Shown in pieces: positions 26,160 through 36,636 of a stretch of DNA of 64,000 bases. Below the pieces are notes generated by a model that worked only from the letters and a program-made list of their open reading frames with translations, was not told the origin of the DNA and did no database searches. Positions within the stretch are counted from its first letter, which is position 1. Every line of letters begins with the position of its first letter. Position numbers and translations under genes: made by a program. The DNA lies in NCBI GenBank assembly GCA_949358305.1, contig OX442322.1, forward strand, positions 4,526,001 to 4,590,000. The letters run 5' to 3'. The stretch comes from Strigamia acuminata (lineage: Eukaryota > Arthropoda > Chilopoda > Geophilomorpha > Linotaeniidae).

Positions 26160-29102
26160 ATGCAGAAATCGACCAATTCAAATACTTTGATTCCGGTACT
26201 CGGTGTTGGCAACTACGAGGAATGGCGGTTATCAATGCAGTTTTTGCTGAAGTCTGAGGGGCTCTGGAGGCACGTGACGGAGGACAAGGAAGCAGAGCAT
26301 ATTGCTACGTTAACGCCCAAGGAACTGGACAGATTCATGATCAAGAAAGATAAAGCGTTAGGGCACATCTACATCCATGTGAGCCCCGCCAAGCGTACTG
26401 TTTTGGAAACCTGTAACACGCCAAAGGAGGCGTGGGACAAGTTGGCGACAACGTACGCGCCCAGTTCGAGAGCCCGTCAAGCGGCTATGCGCTGGGAGTT
26501 CCTCAGCCTCCAACTCCAACCGAATGAGGATATGCCGGATTTCATTGCCCGCGTGAACAATTACGTGCGGCAATTAAAGGACGTGAATGAGATCATTAGC
26601 CCGGTTCACCATGCATACCAGTACCTGAAGTGTTTGCCGCCTGAATATGCTCAGGCCACCTTCGCGATATACCATTGGAAAGATCCACAGTTTACGCCGA
26701 AGGATGTTGCCGAACAATTGATTTCCGAGCACATGCGGCTCAAATCCATCAGGTTACTCGGAACGAGCCAATCAGCAGCTCACGCGTCTATGAAGGGACA
26801 ATTCCGACCCCGAAATAAATCCGGACCTCGTGATATTTCGACAGTGAAATGCTTTAATTGTGATCAGCTCGGACATTACGCGAACCGATGTCCACGTCCG
26901 CCCCGTCAACAACAGGGACAACCTACGGTTTCACTCCAACGTAATTCTCGGAGCAAAAGTCGCAGGCGCAACAAGAACGCTGCCGCGAAGGCCAACAACG
27001 CGCGTCCCCGAGAAAGCTCGCATCCACACCGAGAGGGGACATTTTTCGTCAACGCGCCGCAAGCGATCCAACGTCCAGTAGCCCATTTCATGCAATCCAA
27101 TGAGTGGATACTGGATTGCGGCGCCACAGATCACGTTTCTCACGTGCGTGCAGGTTTCACCGAGTTCACCGATGTCATTCCGTTCGACATCGAGTTGGGA
27201 CAGGGAAAGTCCCAAGTTACGGGCAAAGGGACCGTTCGACTTCTCCTAGCGATCGATAAAACACGTTGTACCGTGAATTTAACAAATGTACTTTACGCAC
27301 CGAATTTCGAGGCCAACTTGATTTCGGTTTCGAAGATTGATAAGGCTCAACACCACATCCATGTCTTCAATAGTGAGATACACGTTTACCAATCGGACAT
27401 TCGCAGCCCTCTTATCCGTGCAAAGGAGAGGGGCGGGTTATATTATGTGGACGGTTTGTGCTCGAATCCGACATTTGCGACAACGGTTTCTCCCACCGTA
27501 CATCCGACGACTTCACCGCCACCAGCGCAAATGTACGTAACGACCGAAGAGGATTTTATTACAATTCCAAAGCCAAAACAGGGAAAAGGACAGAAACAAC
27601 GAGAAATCACGGATTTTCGAATAGAAATGCCGATTGTTGAGACTTCGAAGCAAATTCTGAACCAACAAGCTCCTATTCCGACCAATCCGATACCTCCTCC
27701 TATCCCTACGCAAATCCACAATAACCTGACCATCCCTCCTTCCTATGCAACTGCCTTGCAGTCGATCCCGACAACCGTCCCAGCCGCAATTCCAAATGCA
27801 AATTCCTTTCCTCCCCTCGGCAATCCGTCCCAGCCGAAAGCGAAGGTCATTGCCAATCCGGCTTCGGTCAAGGATGCCACTGGTTTGTGGCACAGCCGTC
27901 TCGGCCACCTTCACACCAATGGAATGAAGTTGTTGGCCGCAAACGACCAAGTTTACGGAATGCAACCTGGGGAAGTGAGCAGAGAACTGGCCTGCAATGA
28001 TTGTCGGATCGCCAAATCGACTAGAGCTTCTCACAAGCCCGATCCGAATCCCTCGACAACGAAGCCTTTGGACCTCCTCCACATGGATATTTGGGGGCCC
28101 GCCCCTATCCCATCGTTCGGAGGAGCGCGTTTCGTCCTTACCGTCATCGACGACGCGACACGCTATTGCTGGATCATACCGCTAGCGCAGAAATCACAAG
28201 TTTTCGCAACTTTTAAGGATTTTGTTGCACGGATGGAGCGGATACAGGACGCGAAAGTCAAGGCTATCCGTACGGATCAGGGTGGCGAATTTTTATCAAA
28301 CGAATTTCTCCGCTACCTTCAAGACAAAGGTATTCAGGGTCAGCAAACGAATCCATCATTGCCACAGATGAATGGCACGGCCGAGCGCATAAACCGGACA
28401 ATGGCCGACAACTTTCGTGCAGTCTTATCCGAAACCAAGTTGCCGGAGGCGCTCTGGGCCGAGCTAGCAGTCACGTTTGCCTACATCAAGAATCGGAGCC
28501 CTCATTCTCGACTGAACAATCAAGTTCCTTACATCCTTTGGCGACAGAGAGCCCTTTCGTTACGACATCTACGAAAAGTCGGTTCCAAGTGCTGGGTGCA
28601 CTACACCGCACCAGGCCGCAAGAAGCTGGATCCGCGGGCCTGGGAGGGATATTTAGTCGGCTACGCCTCAGGGACCCGTGGATACAGAATTTGGAACCCA
28701 ACTGACAACAAAGTCTACGAATCTATTCACGTTAAGATCGATGAGCGGCAGTCGTATCGGAAATCCATCAAAATTTCGACGCAGCAGCCGCAACAATCGT
28801 TTACTGGTCCCGGACAACAAACCGTTACATTTGATGATAACCTACATTACCATCAGTGGCCGAAGGGATCTGATTCCGAGGCGTCAGAACATTCTGCGAA
28901 CGATTCCGAACGTGTGTCGACGGCATCCGCTTCGATGCACACGCCTCCGGCTTTCCCGCACATCCACATACCACCACCGACAACTCCGGAACGGGCATTG
29001 CTGGATTTATGTGCGACATTACCTCCAGGTTCTGCGTCTCTTCGTCAATCCCATCACATTTCGTATGAAGAAGAACGTGACACCGACCATGACATCCGAT
29101 AG
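26160..29102 (+). CDS. Element I gag-protease-integrase
   Basis: ATG at 26160 (MQKSTNSN), about 980 residues to an amber codon. Domains in order: copia Gag, CCHC knuckle CFNCDQLGHYANRC at about residues 231-244, protease with LDCGATDHVSH (D-C-G instead of the usual D-S/T-G), a proline-rich insert, GAG-pre-integrase (LWHSRLGHLHTNGM, CNDCRIAKSTR) and a complete DDE integrase core (HMDIWGP, VIDDATRYCW, RTDQGGEF, QMNGTAERINR) with the following GYLVGYASGTRGYRIW motif. TAG at 29100-29102 lies in the variable linker, and the frame continues into RT. Confidence 0.93.
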   Translation: MQKSTNSNTLIPVLGVGNYEEWRLSMQFLLKSEGLWRHVTEDKEAEHIATLTPKELDRFMIKKDKALGHIYIHVSPAKRTVLETCNTPKEAWDKLATTYAPSSRARQAAMRWEFLSLQLQPNEDMPDFIARVNNYVRQLKDVNEIISPVHHAYQYLKCLPPEYAQATFAIYHWKDPQFTPKDVAEQLISEHMRLKSIRLLGTSQSAAHASMKGQFRPRNKSGPRDISTVKCFNCDQLGHYANRCPRPPRQQQGQPTVSLQRNSRSKSRRRNKNAAAKANNARPRESSHPHREGTFFVNAPQAIQRPVAHFMQSNEWILDCGATDHVSHVRAGFTEFTDVIPFDIELGQGKSQVTGKGTVRLLLAIDKTRCTVNLTNVLYAPNFEANLISVSKIDKAQHHIHVFNSEIHVYQSDIRSPLIRAKERGGLYYVDGLCSNPTFATTVSPTVHPTTSPPPAQMYVTTEEDFITIPKPKQGKGQKQREITDFRIEMPIVETSKQILNQQAPIPTNPIPPPIPTQIHNNLTIPPSYATALQSIPTTVPAAIPNANSFPPLGNPSQPKAKVIANPASVKDATGLWHSRLGHLHTNGMKLLAANDQVYGMQPGEVSRELACNDCRIAKSTRASHKPDPNPSTTKPLDLLHMDIWGPAPIPSFGGARFVLTVIDDATRYCWIIPLAQKSQVFATFKDFVARMERIQDAKVKAIRTDQGGEFLSNEFLRYLQDKGIQGQQTNPSLPQMNGTAERINRTMADNFRAVLSETKLPEALWAELAVTFAYIKNRSPHSRLNNQVPYILWRQRALSLRHLRKVGSKCWVHYTAPGRKKLDPRAWEGYLVGYASGTRGYRIWNPTDNKVYESIHVKIDERQSYRKSIKISTQQPQQSFTGPGQQTVTFDDNLHYHQWPKGSDSEASEHSANDSERVSTASASMHTPPAFPHIHIPPPTTPERALLDLCATLPPGSASLRQSHHISYEEERDTDHDIR

Positions 29103-31223
29103 ATGGATGAGCTATCGGTTTATCCCGAGACGTCCGAACTTGTTGGCGCGTCAGCAGAAACATCGTCGCATCAACTACCTCCGTCGACACCTCGTCAATC
29201 TGCCCCGCCATCGCCTCGCCCATCAGCTCCACCCTCGCCTCAACGTTCGGCAGCACCTCCACTTCCCCGTGAAACACCGATACCCACGCCGAGATTCATC
29301 ACAACACGTCGTCAACAACGTGCTGGTGATTCTGCTACGCATACGTTGCAGATATTCGACCCCGATCCCATGTCACCGGCTCCGGTATTGGGAACCGAAG
29401 TTGCTGCGGCAACCGCTCGCCACACGACTCACATGTGGCGATTCGTCGGTGGAGATGGAGAGTGCAGCGAATGGGTGCGCGAAGAGCATCTCCGGAAGGA
29501 TCAAAAACCCGGATCAATCGCAATCGACGTTTATTATTTTCCAACTCCGAAGATCCGCCTAAGATCTTATCACGACATCGAGGAGTATTGCATGTTGAAC
29601 AACATCGATTACGACCCCGGACTGTTTTTCTTCGGTAATCTCGAACACAAATTGCCAACTCTTCCGGGTGTTCGTCATGCGGCTCATTTATGTCGAACTG
29701 AGCCAGCTTCATTCGCCGAAATTCCCAAGTTCGACGACGCTCCGAAATGGCGCGAAGCCATTCAAAAGGAATTGGACACTTTTAAAGAAAGGGAAATCTA
29801 CACCGAAGTTCCCCGACCACCGGATACCACCATTCTCGGCTGCAAATGGATTTTCAAGCTAAAAACCGATGCAGCCGGAACCTTCACTCGTCATCGTGCT
29901 CGCCTGGTTGCCCAAGGATTTTACCAAACCCTCGGCGTGGACTTCGATGAGGTGTTTAGTCCGGTCGTGAACTTCGTGTTAATTCGTCTCTTCTTCTGTC
30001 TCCTGGTTGTGTTGCGAGGCTGGAAAGACGCACACCTCGACGTAAAATGTGCGTACCTGTATGGCGAGTTAAAACACAAGGTATACATGAGAATCCCTGC
30101 AGGTGCCACATGCACCGATCCAAACAACGTGTGGCTTCTTCTCAAATCGCTTTACGGCCTCCACCAATCCGGGAGACAATGGTTCGAGAAACTCGACGAG
30201 ACGCTTCGGGCCCTCGGATTTCGAAGAATGCCAGCATGTAATTGTGTTTACGTGTTCGGGAATACAGCTGTTATGCTGGTCTACGTGGACGACATCGTCG
30301 TGTTTTACGCGTCCGACAGCGTTTTCAATCAGCTAATCCGTCTCATCTCTTCGAAATTCGACATAGTCAACCTCGGCCCGATCACGAAGCTATTAGGCGT
30401 CGCATTTATCCGCGACGCCGGACGCACGTTTATCACCCAACGTGCTTACATCGCCAAGCTTGTTAAGAAATTCGGGACATCAGCAAACAACCTTGTCAAG
30501 ACACCAGTGACCCCGGGAACGACACTCGTGAGAGGATCGACCGAAAACTTGGAAGATTTTCCATACCGATCTTTAATCGGTTCACTTTTGTTTTTGGCAT
30601 CGAGAACTCGTCCCGACATACTCTATTCCGTCATCGCTTTGGCACAGTACAACACGTGCTATAATCGAACCCACATCCGCGCCTTGTTGCAGGTTCTACA
30701 GTACGTAGCAAACACTGCAGAACTTTGCATCGAACTATCCGGTTGCTCTTCTAGTCAACTATCTGCATTTACCGACGCGTCGTGGGCAAGCGATCCGGAG
30801 ACATCATTGAGCTTCGGAGGATACATCGTATACGTTGGAAATGTCCCTATTGGCTGGTCCTGTCGTAAACAGTCGACCGTAGCGTGCTCAACCATGGAAG
30901 CCGAATTCATCGCCCTGGTTGAGTGCGTGAAGGAGCTCTTCTGGCTCGACAGCGTGTACACCGAATTCCCGATTCTCAATCGTCTATCTCGACCTATCGT
31001 GTATTCCGACGCCCTGGCCTCGATTCAATTCACATCTAATGATATCGAGAACGCGAAGACGAAACATATTCGCGTGAAGTTTCACTGGCTCAGGGAGTGG
31101 TTTACTGCGGGAGTCTTCGATCTTCGAAAGATAGCCGGCGAAGTCAATACCGCCGATATATTTACAAAGTGGCTATCTTCGGAACGTTTGCGATCATTGA
31201 TTTCGAAGATCTTCCGAACATAA
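29103..31223 (+). CDS. Element I reverse transcriptase and RNase H
   Basis: Same frame as the upstream gag-integrase, starting with ATG straight after the amber codon. A proline-rich linker and LRSYHDIEEYC precede RT: GCKWIFKLKTDAAG, ARLVAQGF, HLDVKCAYLYGEL, LYGLHQSGRQW, and catalytic LVYVDDIVVF. RNase H has TDASWASD, STMEAEFIAL, YSDALASIQF and NTADIFTKWL. It ends TAA at 31223. All motifs are present, so a single stop separates this copy from a full polyprotein. Confidence 0.94.
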   Translation: MDELSVYPETSELVGASAETSSHQLPPSTPRQSAPPSPRPSAPPSPQRSAAPPLPRETPIPTPRFITTRRQQRAGDSATHTLQIFDPDPMSPAPVLGTEVAAATARHTTHMWRFVGGDGECSEWVREEHLRKDQKPGSIAIDVYYFPTPKIRLRSYHDIEEYCMLNNIDYDPGLFFFGNLEHKLPTLPGVRHAAHLCRTEPASFAEIPKFDDAPKWREAIQKELDTFKEREIYTEVPRPPDTTILGCKWIFKLKTDAAGTFTRHRARLVAQGFYQTLGVDFDEVFSPVVNFVLIRLFFCLLVVLRGWKDAHLDVKCAYLYGELKHKVYMRIPAGATCTDPNNVWLLLKSLYGLHQSGRQWFEKLDETLRALGFRRMPACNCVYVFGNTAVMLVYVDDIVVFYASDSVFNQLIRLISSKFDIVNLGPITKLLGVAFIRDAGRTFITQRAYIAKLVKKFGTSANNLVKTPVTPGTTLVRGSTENLEDFPYRSLIGSLLFLASRTRPDILYSVIALAQYNTCYNRTHIRALLQVLQYVANTAELCIELSGCSSSQLSAFTDASWASDPETSLSFGGYIVYVGNVPIGWSCRKQSTVACSTMEAEFIALVECVKELFWLDSVYTEFPILNRLSRPIVYSDALASIQFTSNDIENAKTKHIRVKFHWLREWFTAGVFDLRKIAGEVNTADIFTKWLSSERLRSLISKIFRT

Positions 31224-31441
31224 ACTTATCGTGACATTCCTAGTTTCTTTTCACCCGACTTCGAGGATCATCGAGTAACAGAGGGAATTTTCGGGCTTCC
31301 TTAGAGAAGAGTTCTTCAATGACAGTACCCGGCTCGATGATTCGACTTTGTTATTTATTTATTCTCTCGTCAATTATCAACTGTAATTCCAGTATTCGTT
31401 CATATTGTCCCCTGATAAATATTTCCATCGAAAAGGGGATT
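31224..31441 (+). promoter_or_regulatory. 3' region and polypurine tract of element I
   Basis: About 200 bases of 3' untranslated DNA ending in AAAAGGGGATT (31431-31441) next to the 3' LTR. Confidence 0.8.
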
Positions 31442-31979
31442 TGTTGGTCAAAAGACCATTTTGTATCGATGAATATATTTGTTATTTCCTAGATTTCCCA
31501 TTGTGCTTAGATATACAGCGTATTTTAGTTGTTGTTTAGTTGATTTCGATGTTACTATTCGTTTTGCGCTGTCCCGTATGTAATTCCATACTCCTGTATC
31601 CATTAGACTATGATTTGTTCTTCAATTCAAGAGATTTATTCTCTTCTAATGTAAATTCCCGGCACCCGGTGCCACTACCCATTGCTTTTTCATCCAAGAT
31701 GGCGTCATACACAGCCGTGTATGACTTAGCTGCTTTCTCACCTGTTTGGATACCAATTTGTAATGTATTACCATTTAATTAAACCGTTTTTATTGTTTTA
31801 CTCATTGTGTTTGATTTAAGGCACCTTTAGTGCCATTTCTCGCGCAGATAAGCGGTCTTAAACCGCGCGCATTGCCGTGAACGATTCACGCACGTTTGCG
31901 TACGTTCACCGCTATTTCGTCTTCGTTTTGCACGCTTCGATCGGCAATTTGCCGATATTTTGCGCACTCCTCTGCTACA
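31442..31979 (+). repeat. 3' LTR of element I
   Basis: 538 bp, second copy of 24825-25362. It is followed by GTTTT (31980-31984). Confidence 0.97.
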
Positions 31980-32197
31980 GTTTTCCCTGGCCACCGAGTG
32001 TCCCGCGGTCCTAGGAGTCCGGTCGGAACTCGGGGGATACTGTGTAGAGTTTTTCATCTCACTTAGTGAGATTTGTCCCGGGTGGATTGTGATATTTCGC
32101 CTAATTTTTGGGGGAATTTTTTTGTGTTTTCAGATTATTTTTGTGAAAGTGTTTGTGCAAAGTGAATTGTGCTACGGTATTATTTTGAAATTTGATC

Positions 32198-33375
32198 ATG
32201 GCAGCCGGCGATTGGAAATTTGAGGACTTTTCAAAGCCATTCGCCCCTAATATACGTAAACTTGATGGGACGAATTATGAATCGTGGGCAACCAACATGC
32301 AGCTAATTCTAGAGCAGCAAGGCACGTGGAATCACGTGGTGGGCGATGAGCCGGCGTTAACGGCTGCGGCCACGCCACGCGAGATACGTGACTTTAAGAC
32401 ACGTGAACATAAGCACGTTCCTCGATTTGTTTAGCTTGCGCAGAAGCGCAAAAGGTTGTTGCTGTTGCTCATGCGACTTCTAAAAAGGCATGGGACGCAT
32501 TGAAGGAAGCCTACCAACCCACGACCATGGCTAGACAAGCGAGGCTGAGAAGAGAATTTCTACAAATGAAATTAGCCCCTGATGAAGAAATGGTCGTGTT
32601 TACGGCACGTGTAGATAGAAAGGCGGCAGAACTTAAAGACGTTGAAATTGTTTTGGAAGACAAATTTATTGCATTTCAATATTTGGATTTCTTGGGTCCA
32701 GAATGGGAAGGACTCAAGCAACAAATATACCACTGGGACAAAGCCGATTTCACGACGGCAAAAGTGCGTGAAAGGCTTTTAGCGGAGTACAACCGCACCC
32801 ACGCGGGATCTTCTGATAGTTCTGCAGTGCCGTCGACAGGAGCTTTTGCTAGTGGACAGCCACAACGACAAGGAAAAGGACTTATTTGTTTTAATTGTGG
32901 CGGGAGGGGCCATTTCTCGCGAGATTGTCCCACCCCGAAGCAACAAGGCTCTGCACCGATGCAGAAAGTGAGCTCGAATGTCGCACAGTCGCGCGGCCGT
33001 GGTCGTGGACGCGGTCGATCACGTGGCAAGAAGGCTAATCTCAGCGCATCTGAAGAATTGGTGAACTTTTACACGTCGCTTCATCAAACTGTCGGACAAT
33101 CTTCGATGCCAGTTGCCTCATTTGTTTCTTCGGGCCACAAAGACATGTTGTGGTACATAGATACCGCCGCGACCGACCACTTTACATTTTGTAAACACGG
33201 GTTTATCGATTTTAAGCCGCTTACTAATTATACTGTTCGCCTTGGAGAAGGATCCTCCAAGATTGAGGGTGTAGGCAGTATTAGATTGGAATCAGCTACT
33301 AAAGCTGATGGCCACCCTTTTGTATTGCGCAACGTTTTCTATGCGCCAAATTTTTGTAAAAATTTAATCTCATTT
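32198..33375 (+). pseudogene. Element H gag-protease, frameshifted and truncated
   Basis: ATG at 32198 (MAAGDWKFEDF) begins a copia Gag like those of B and F. The frame fails near 32417: KTREHK is followed by stop, while the sequence resumes in another frame as SSICLACAEAQKVVAVAHATSK, consistent with loss of one G. The CCHC knuckle CFNCGGRGHFSRDC is intact. The protease motif reads IDTAATDHF, so the active-site glycine is Ala. Homology stops at YAPNFCKNLIS, where the tandem repeats of block J begin. Confidence 0.88.
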
Positions 33376-33500
33376 GGAACTGAATTAGCGCGGAATTTGG
33401 ACAAAGTTTGGAACTGAATTAGCGCGGAATTTGGACAAAGTTTGGAACTGAATTAGCGCGGAATTTGGACAAAAGTTGGAACTGAATAAGCGCGGAATAC
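33376..33500. repeat. 34-bp tandem repeat at the left end of block J
   Basis: GGAACTGAATTAGCGCGG plus AATTTGGACAAAGTTT is repeated three times with minor changes, then once partially as GGAACTGAATAAGCGCGG. Confidence 0.9.
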
Positions 33501-33764
33501 GAAAAGCAATACAAGTTTTTAATTTGTTGTTTTCCAATCGAATTTACTTATTTTCGTGGTTTTTAGGCTTTTAAAGTCAATTTTGGACGTTTTTTCAACC
33601 AAAATTCTCACACTTGAAAAATGTTCGTTTAACGACACGATTCGTCCAATTAGTGACCTTCGTTAAGTTGGCCCCCCTATGTCCAATCCAAAAAATTTAT
33701 TGGACTAGATAGCCCTTTCAATGGACATAATTGGACTTCGTTTGTTACATTAAACAAATATAGG

Positions 33765-34380
33765 GTGTCCCAAAAATAACGCAAGATTTGAATTAGCCGC
33801 CATTTGTGCAGTAAATTTTTGGCGACCCTGAAACAACAACAAATTGACAGCTAAGAGTTTAGGGTTAGGTTTAGGGTTAGTGAAAATGGAGTGTTACACG
33901 ATACAACAACGTGTTTAGGGTTGGTAAACATGAAGCATTACGCGATACAACAACGTGTAACAATACAATTACTGCAAGAGACATTTCCTGGTCGTGTACT
34001 CTCTCGTTTCGGTGATCAGAATTGTAATGCACGGGTGGTTGTGGGCTTGTTGACATAGACCTTTGAATTCAAATAACCCCATAAAAAGAAATCTAATGGT
34101 GTTAAATCACACGATCTAGGGGGCCAATTCTGATCACCGAAACGAGAGAGTACACGACCAGGAAATGTCTCTTGAGTAATTGTATTGTTACACGTTGTTG
34201 TATCGCGTAATGCTCCATGTTTACCAACCCTAAACACGTTGTATCGTGTAACACTCCATTTTCACTAACCCTAAACCTAACCCTAAACTCTTAGCTGTCA
34301 ATTTGTTGTTGTTTCAGGGTCTCCAAAAATTTACTGCACAAATGGCGGCAAATTCAAATCTTGCGTTATTTTTGGGACAC
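33765..34380. mobile_element. Element K: fold-back Tc1/mariner-like relic
   Basis: Nearly palindromic. It has perfect 30-bp termini (GTGTCCCAAAAATAACGCAA and on), arms of about 260 bp (33765-34024 and 34125-34380) and a 100-bp spacer. TA dinucleotides flank it. On the plus strand the left arm encodes a helix-turn-helix start (MKHYAIQQRVTIQLL) fused to FPGRVLSRFGDQN. The minus strand continues through the spacer with WPPRSCDLTPLDFFLWGYL, the catalytic C-terminus of a Tc1/mariner transposase. It is an internally deleted, inverted-duplicated non-autonomous copy. Both arms carry a TTAGGG-like run. Confidence 0.8.
34016..34237 (-). pseudogene. Tc1/mariner transposase remnant in K
   Basis: About 73 codons on the minus strand: a short unrelated start, then TFPGRVLSRFGDQN and PPRSCDLTPLDFFLWGYLNS, ending soon after. 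The Asp in SCDLTPLD matches the third catalytic acid region of Tc1/mariner transposases. The middle of the protein is missing. Confidence 0.75.
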
Positions 34381-35187
34381 TTTTTATAACAAACGAAAAA
34401 CCGAAATTGTAATTGCTGACAAAAATTGCAGTTTTGAATAAGAGCCGCAGCTCTTAATTGATAAAATACGGTAGTCATTTTTTCTTTAAAAAATCGGTGA
34501 TTTATGTCATGTTCACCATTTTATTTCAAATTTCTAATTTTAAAATGCATGTCTTCGTAATTAAACTTGGGTATTTTTTTGAAAAACCGATTAACTTTCA
34601 TGTTCACCATTTTCATTTTGAATTTCGATTGACCACGAATTGTAAACAAACTAGAGCTTTATCTGGCGGAAGCCGTGACCAAAATAAAATTTAATTTTGA
34701 AATTTAAAAAAAAGACTAATTTTCAAAATTGACCTTTAGGAATATTTAACACATGAATCCTATGTGTAATCTGCCGCTGAAAACGTTGGCGTCCTTATAT
34801 TTCTCATTAAATTTAGTTAAAAAGAAGAAATCAACAAATTACGACAAAAATTAAACAAACGCTCATTGCAGTAAAGCCCCCTCCCGTCTCCTAGCGGAAT
34901 TCTCTACAGCACACCATTCCGCGCTCAGGCAATTCAAGAACTGAATAAGCGCGGAATTCTCTACAGCACACCATTCCGCGCTCAGGCAATTCAAGAACTG
35001 AATAAGCGCGGAATGGTGTTCAGTAAATAATTCCGCGCTTAGTCAGTTCTGGAATTGCCTGAGCGCGGAATTCTCATTACCACAACTGAACGGGCGCGGA
35101 ATGATCAGCCGAGAACTGAATAAGCGCGAATGAATAAGCGCGGAATTTCTTTCCACGCTCATTCATTTCGCGCCAGTTATTGTAACC

Positions 35188-36087
35188 CTTTCTTGGATTG
35201 CTAAGTATTTCAAACTGGTAAACCTTGGACCGGTCACCCTACTTTTGGTAATCCAATTTGACAGGTCGAACGGCAAGATTGTTATCCATCAACAGAACTA
35301 TATTCAAAAGCTTTGCAAGCAATTCGGAGTTGATGGTTCCAATCGTGTTCGTTTGCCGGGAGCAGTGGGAACTGAGATTGTTGGAGTTAAGAAAGATGAA
35401 ATACCTGAGGTTAAATTCCCGTACCGATCACTGATTGGTAGTTTGTTATTTCTGGCATCGAGAACAAGACCAGACATTCTGTTCTCCACAATTGTACTTT
35501 CACAGTACAACGAGGCCCATTTCCAAAGGCATGTGAACATGCTCATGCAAGTACTCAGGTACTTGAAGACAACAGAGCACTTTGGCATCAATTTGTCCAG
35601 ATGCAAAAGTGCATTCTTATCAGTCTTTACAGATGCGTCTTACGCAACTGATGTTGAACAGCGGAAGAGTTTCGGGGGCCACATCGTGTTTTCAGGCGGC
35701 ATTCCAATTTCTTGGTCATGCCGCAAACAGAAAATGACAACTTTGTCAGTTATGGAGTCAGAGTTTGTTGCCATCGTTGATGGTGTACGAGAACTTGTTT
35801 GGCTCCGACGTTTTTTCGCTATGCCCATTATGCGCGACTATTTTGGCGATCTAAGACCGTGCGTAATGGCGGACAGCACTGCCGCCATTCAATATAGTAA
35901 GAATCGCGTAGAGAATAAGTCAAACAAGCACATCGAGGTGCGCTTTCATTTTCTGCGCGATCTTTACGAGGCGAAAGTGTTTGATATCAAACACGTAATG
36001 GGCAAGCTCAATACAGCTGACTTACTGACGAAGTGGTTAGCAAGCCCGAGGCTTACACAATTATGCGACAACATTTTCGACATGTAA
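35188..36087 (+). pseudogene. Element H RT C-terminus and RNase H
   Basis: Copia pol resumes as WIAKYFKLVNLGPVTLLL, lacking the YVDD catalytic motif upstream. Then come SLIGSLLFLASRTRPDILFS, RNase H with TDASYATD, SVMESEFVAI and MADSTAAIQY, and the end LNTADLLTKWLA. Stop at 36087. The RNase H frame is open, but no active RT remains. Confidence 0.9.
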
Positions 36088-36098
36088 GCTTGTTTGCT

Positions 36099-36109
36099 AA
36101 GAGGGGGTA
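36099..36109 (+). promoter_or_regulatory. Polypurine tract of element H
   Basis: AAGAGGGGGTA immediately before the 3' LTR. Confidence 0.85.
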
Positions 36110-36631
36110 TGTTGGAAATAAGTTTCTTTTGTAGGCAAATAAGTTGCATGTCCGAGTATGTTTACCTTACCAAGCGTGTTAATTGCGCGATGATATCTGG
36201 CGCGAGTTTATGGTTTATTGCGCCTTTAGTACAACGTGCCTTTAATTGTTCAGTGTTATCGTATTACCTGCCCTAAATGCAAATTTGTATAATACGCAGG
36301 AATACTGTACGTGCATTTAAGTGACATTGTTGTTAAATACATTTGTGTATTTATATGCGTTAAGTTTATGTATATTATCTGGCATTTGTAAGATTATAAA
36401 TGCCATGCCAAATGTATTTCCGTATTGTTTGCATTTTACATGATTTGTTCTATGTTCAACATTTATGTGATCATAAGTCACCTGATCAATGATTCTATGT
36501 AACTCATAAATGATTTGTCCTGTATGCACTCTTGAGTTGAAAACCATGATTAAACATGGCCACCGCCTGTGCGGATTTTTGGCAAAGCTAAATATGCTGT
36601 TTTGGACTTACACCATCTTTTATTTTCCACA
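36110..36631 (+). repeat. 3' LTR of element H
   Basis: 522 bp, second copy of 23261-23782, followed by the GAATT duplication. Confidence 0.97.
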
Positions 36632-36636
36632 GAATT

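Larger units (their letters stand above)
24825..31979 (+). mobile_element. Element I: complete Ty1/copia element inserted in H
   Basis: 7,155 bp with 538-bp LTRs differing at one position, a GTTTT duplication (24820-24824, 31980-31984), an exact initiator-Met primer site and a polypurine tract. A single gag-pol frame is broken only by one amber codon. This is the freshest insertion visible, together with H and C. Confidence 0.96.
33376..35187. mobile_element. Block J: DNA with many subterminal GAACTGAATAAGCGCGGAAT repeats
   Basis: It replaces the integrase and RT core of H. The left side has a 34-bp unit in tandem (33376, 33410, 33444 and a partial copy at 33478). The right side (34893-35170) has the related motif CTGAATAAGCGCGGAAT in direct and inverted copies, including a 57-bp tandem duplication. 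Clustered direct and inverted repeats at both ends of a non-coding core suggest a non-autonomous DNA transposon. Its ends and target duplication are not clean, and no transposase is present. Confidence 0.55.
23261..36631 (+). mobile_element. Element H: defective Ty1/copia element inserted in D
   Basis: It has 522-bp LTRs with a single difference, a GAATT duplication (23256-23260, 36632-36636), an exact initiator-Met primer site and a polypurine tract. The leader is split by element I. Gag has a frameshift, and integrase plus the RT core are replaced by block J. Only the end of RT and RNase H survive. The young LTRs contrast with the ruined interior. Confidence 0.95.

Noticed and set aside
25502-26257. 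251-codon open frame upstream of gag in element I
   Set aside because: It overlaps the true gag start in another frame and shows no conserved domain; treated as chance.
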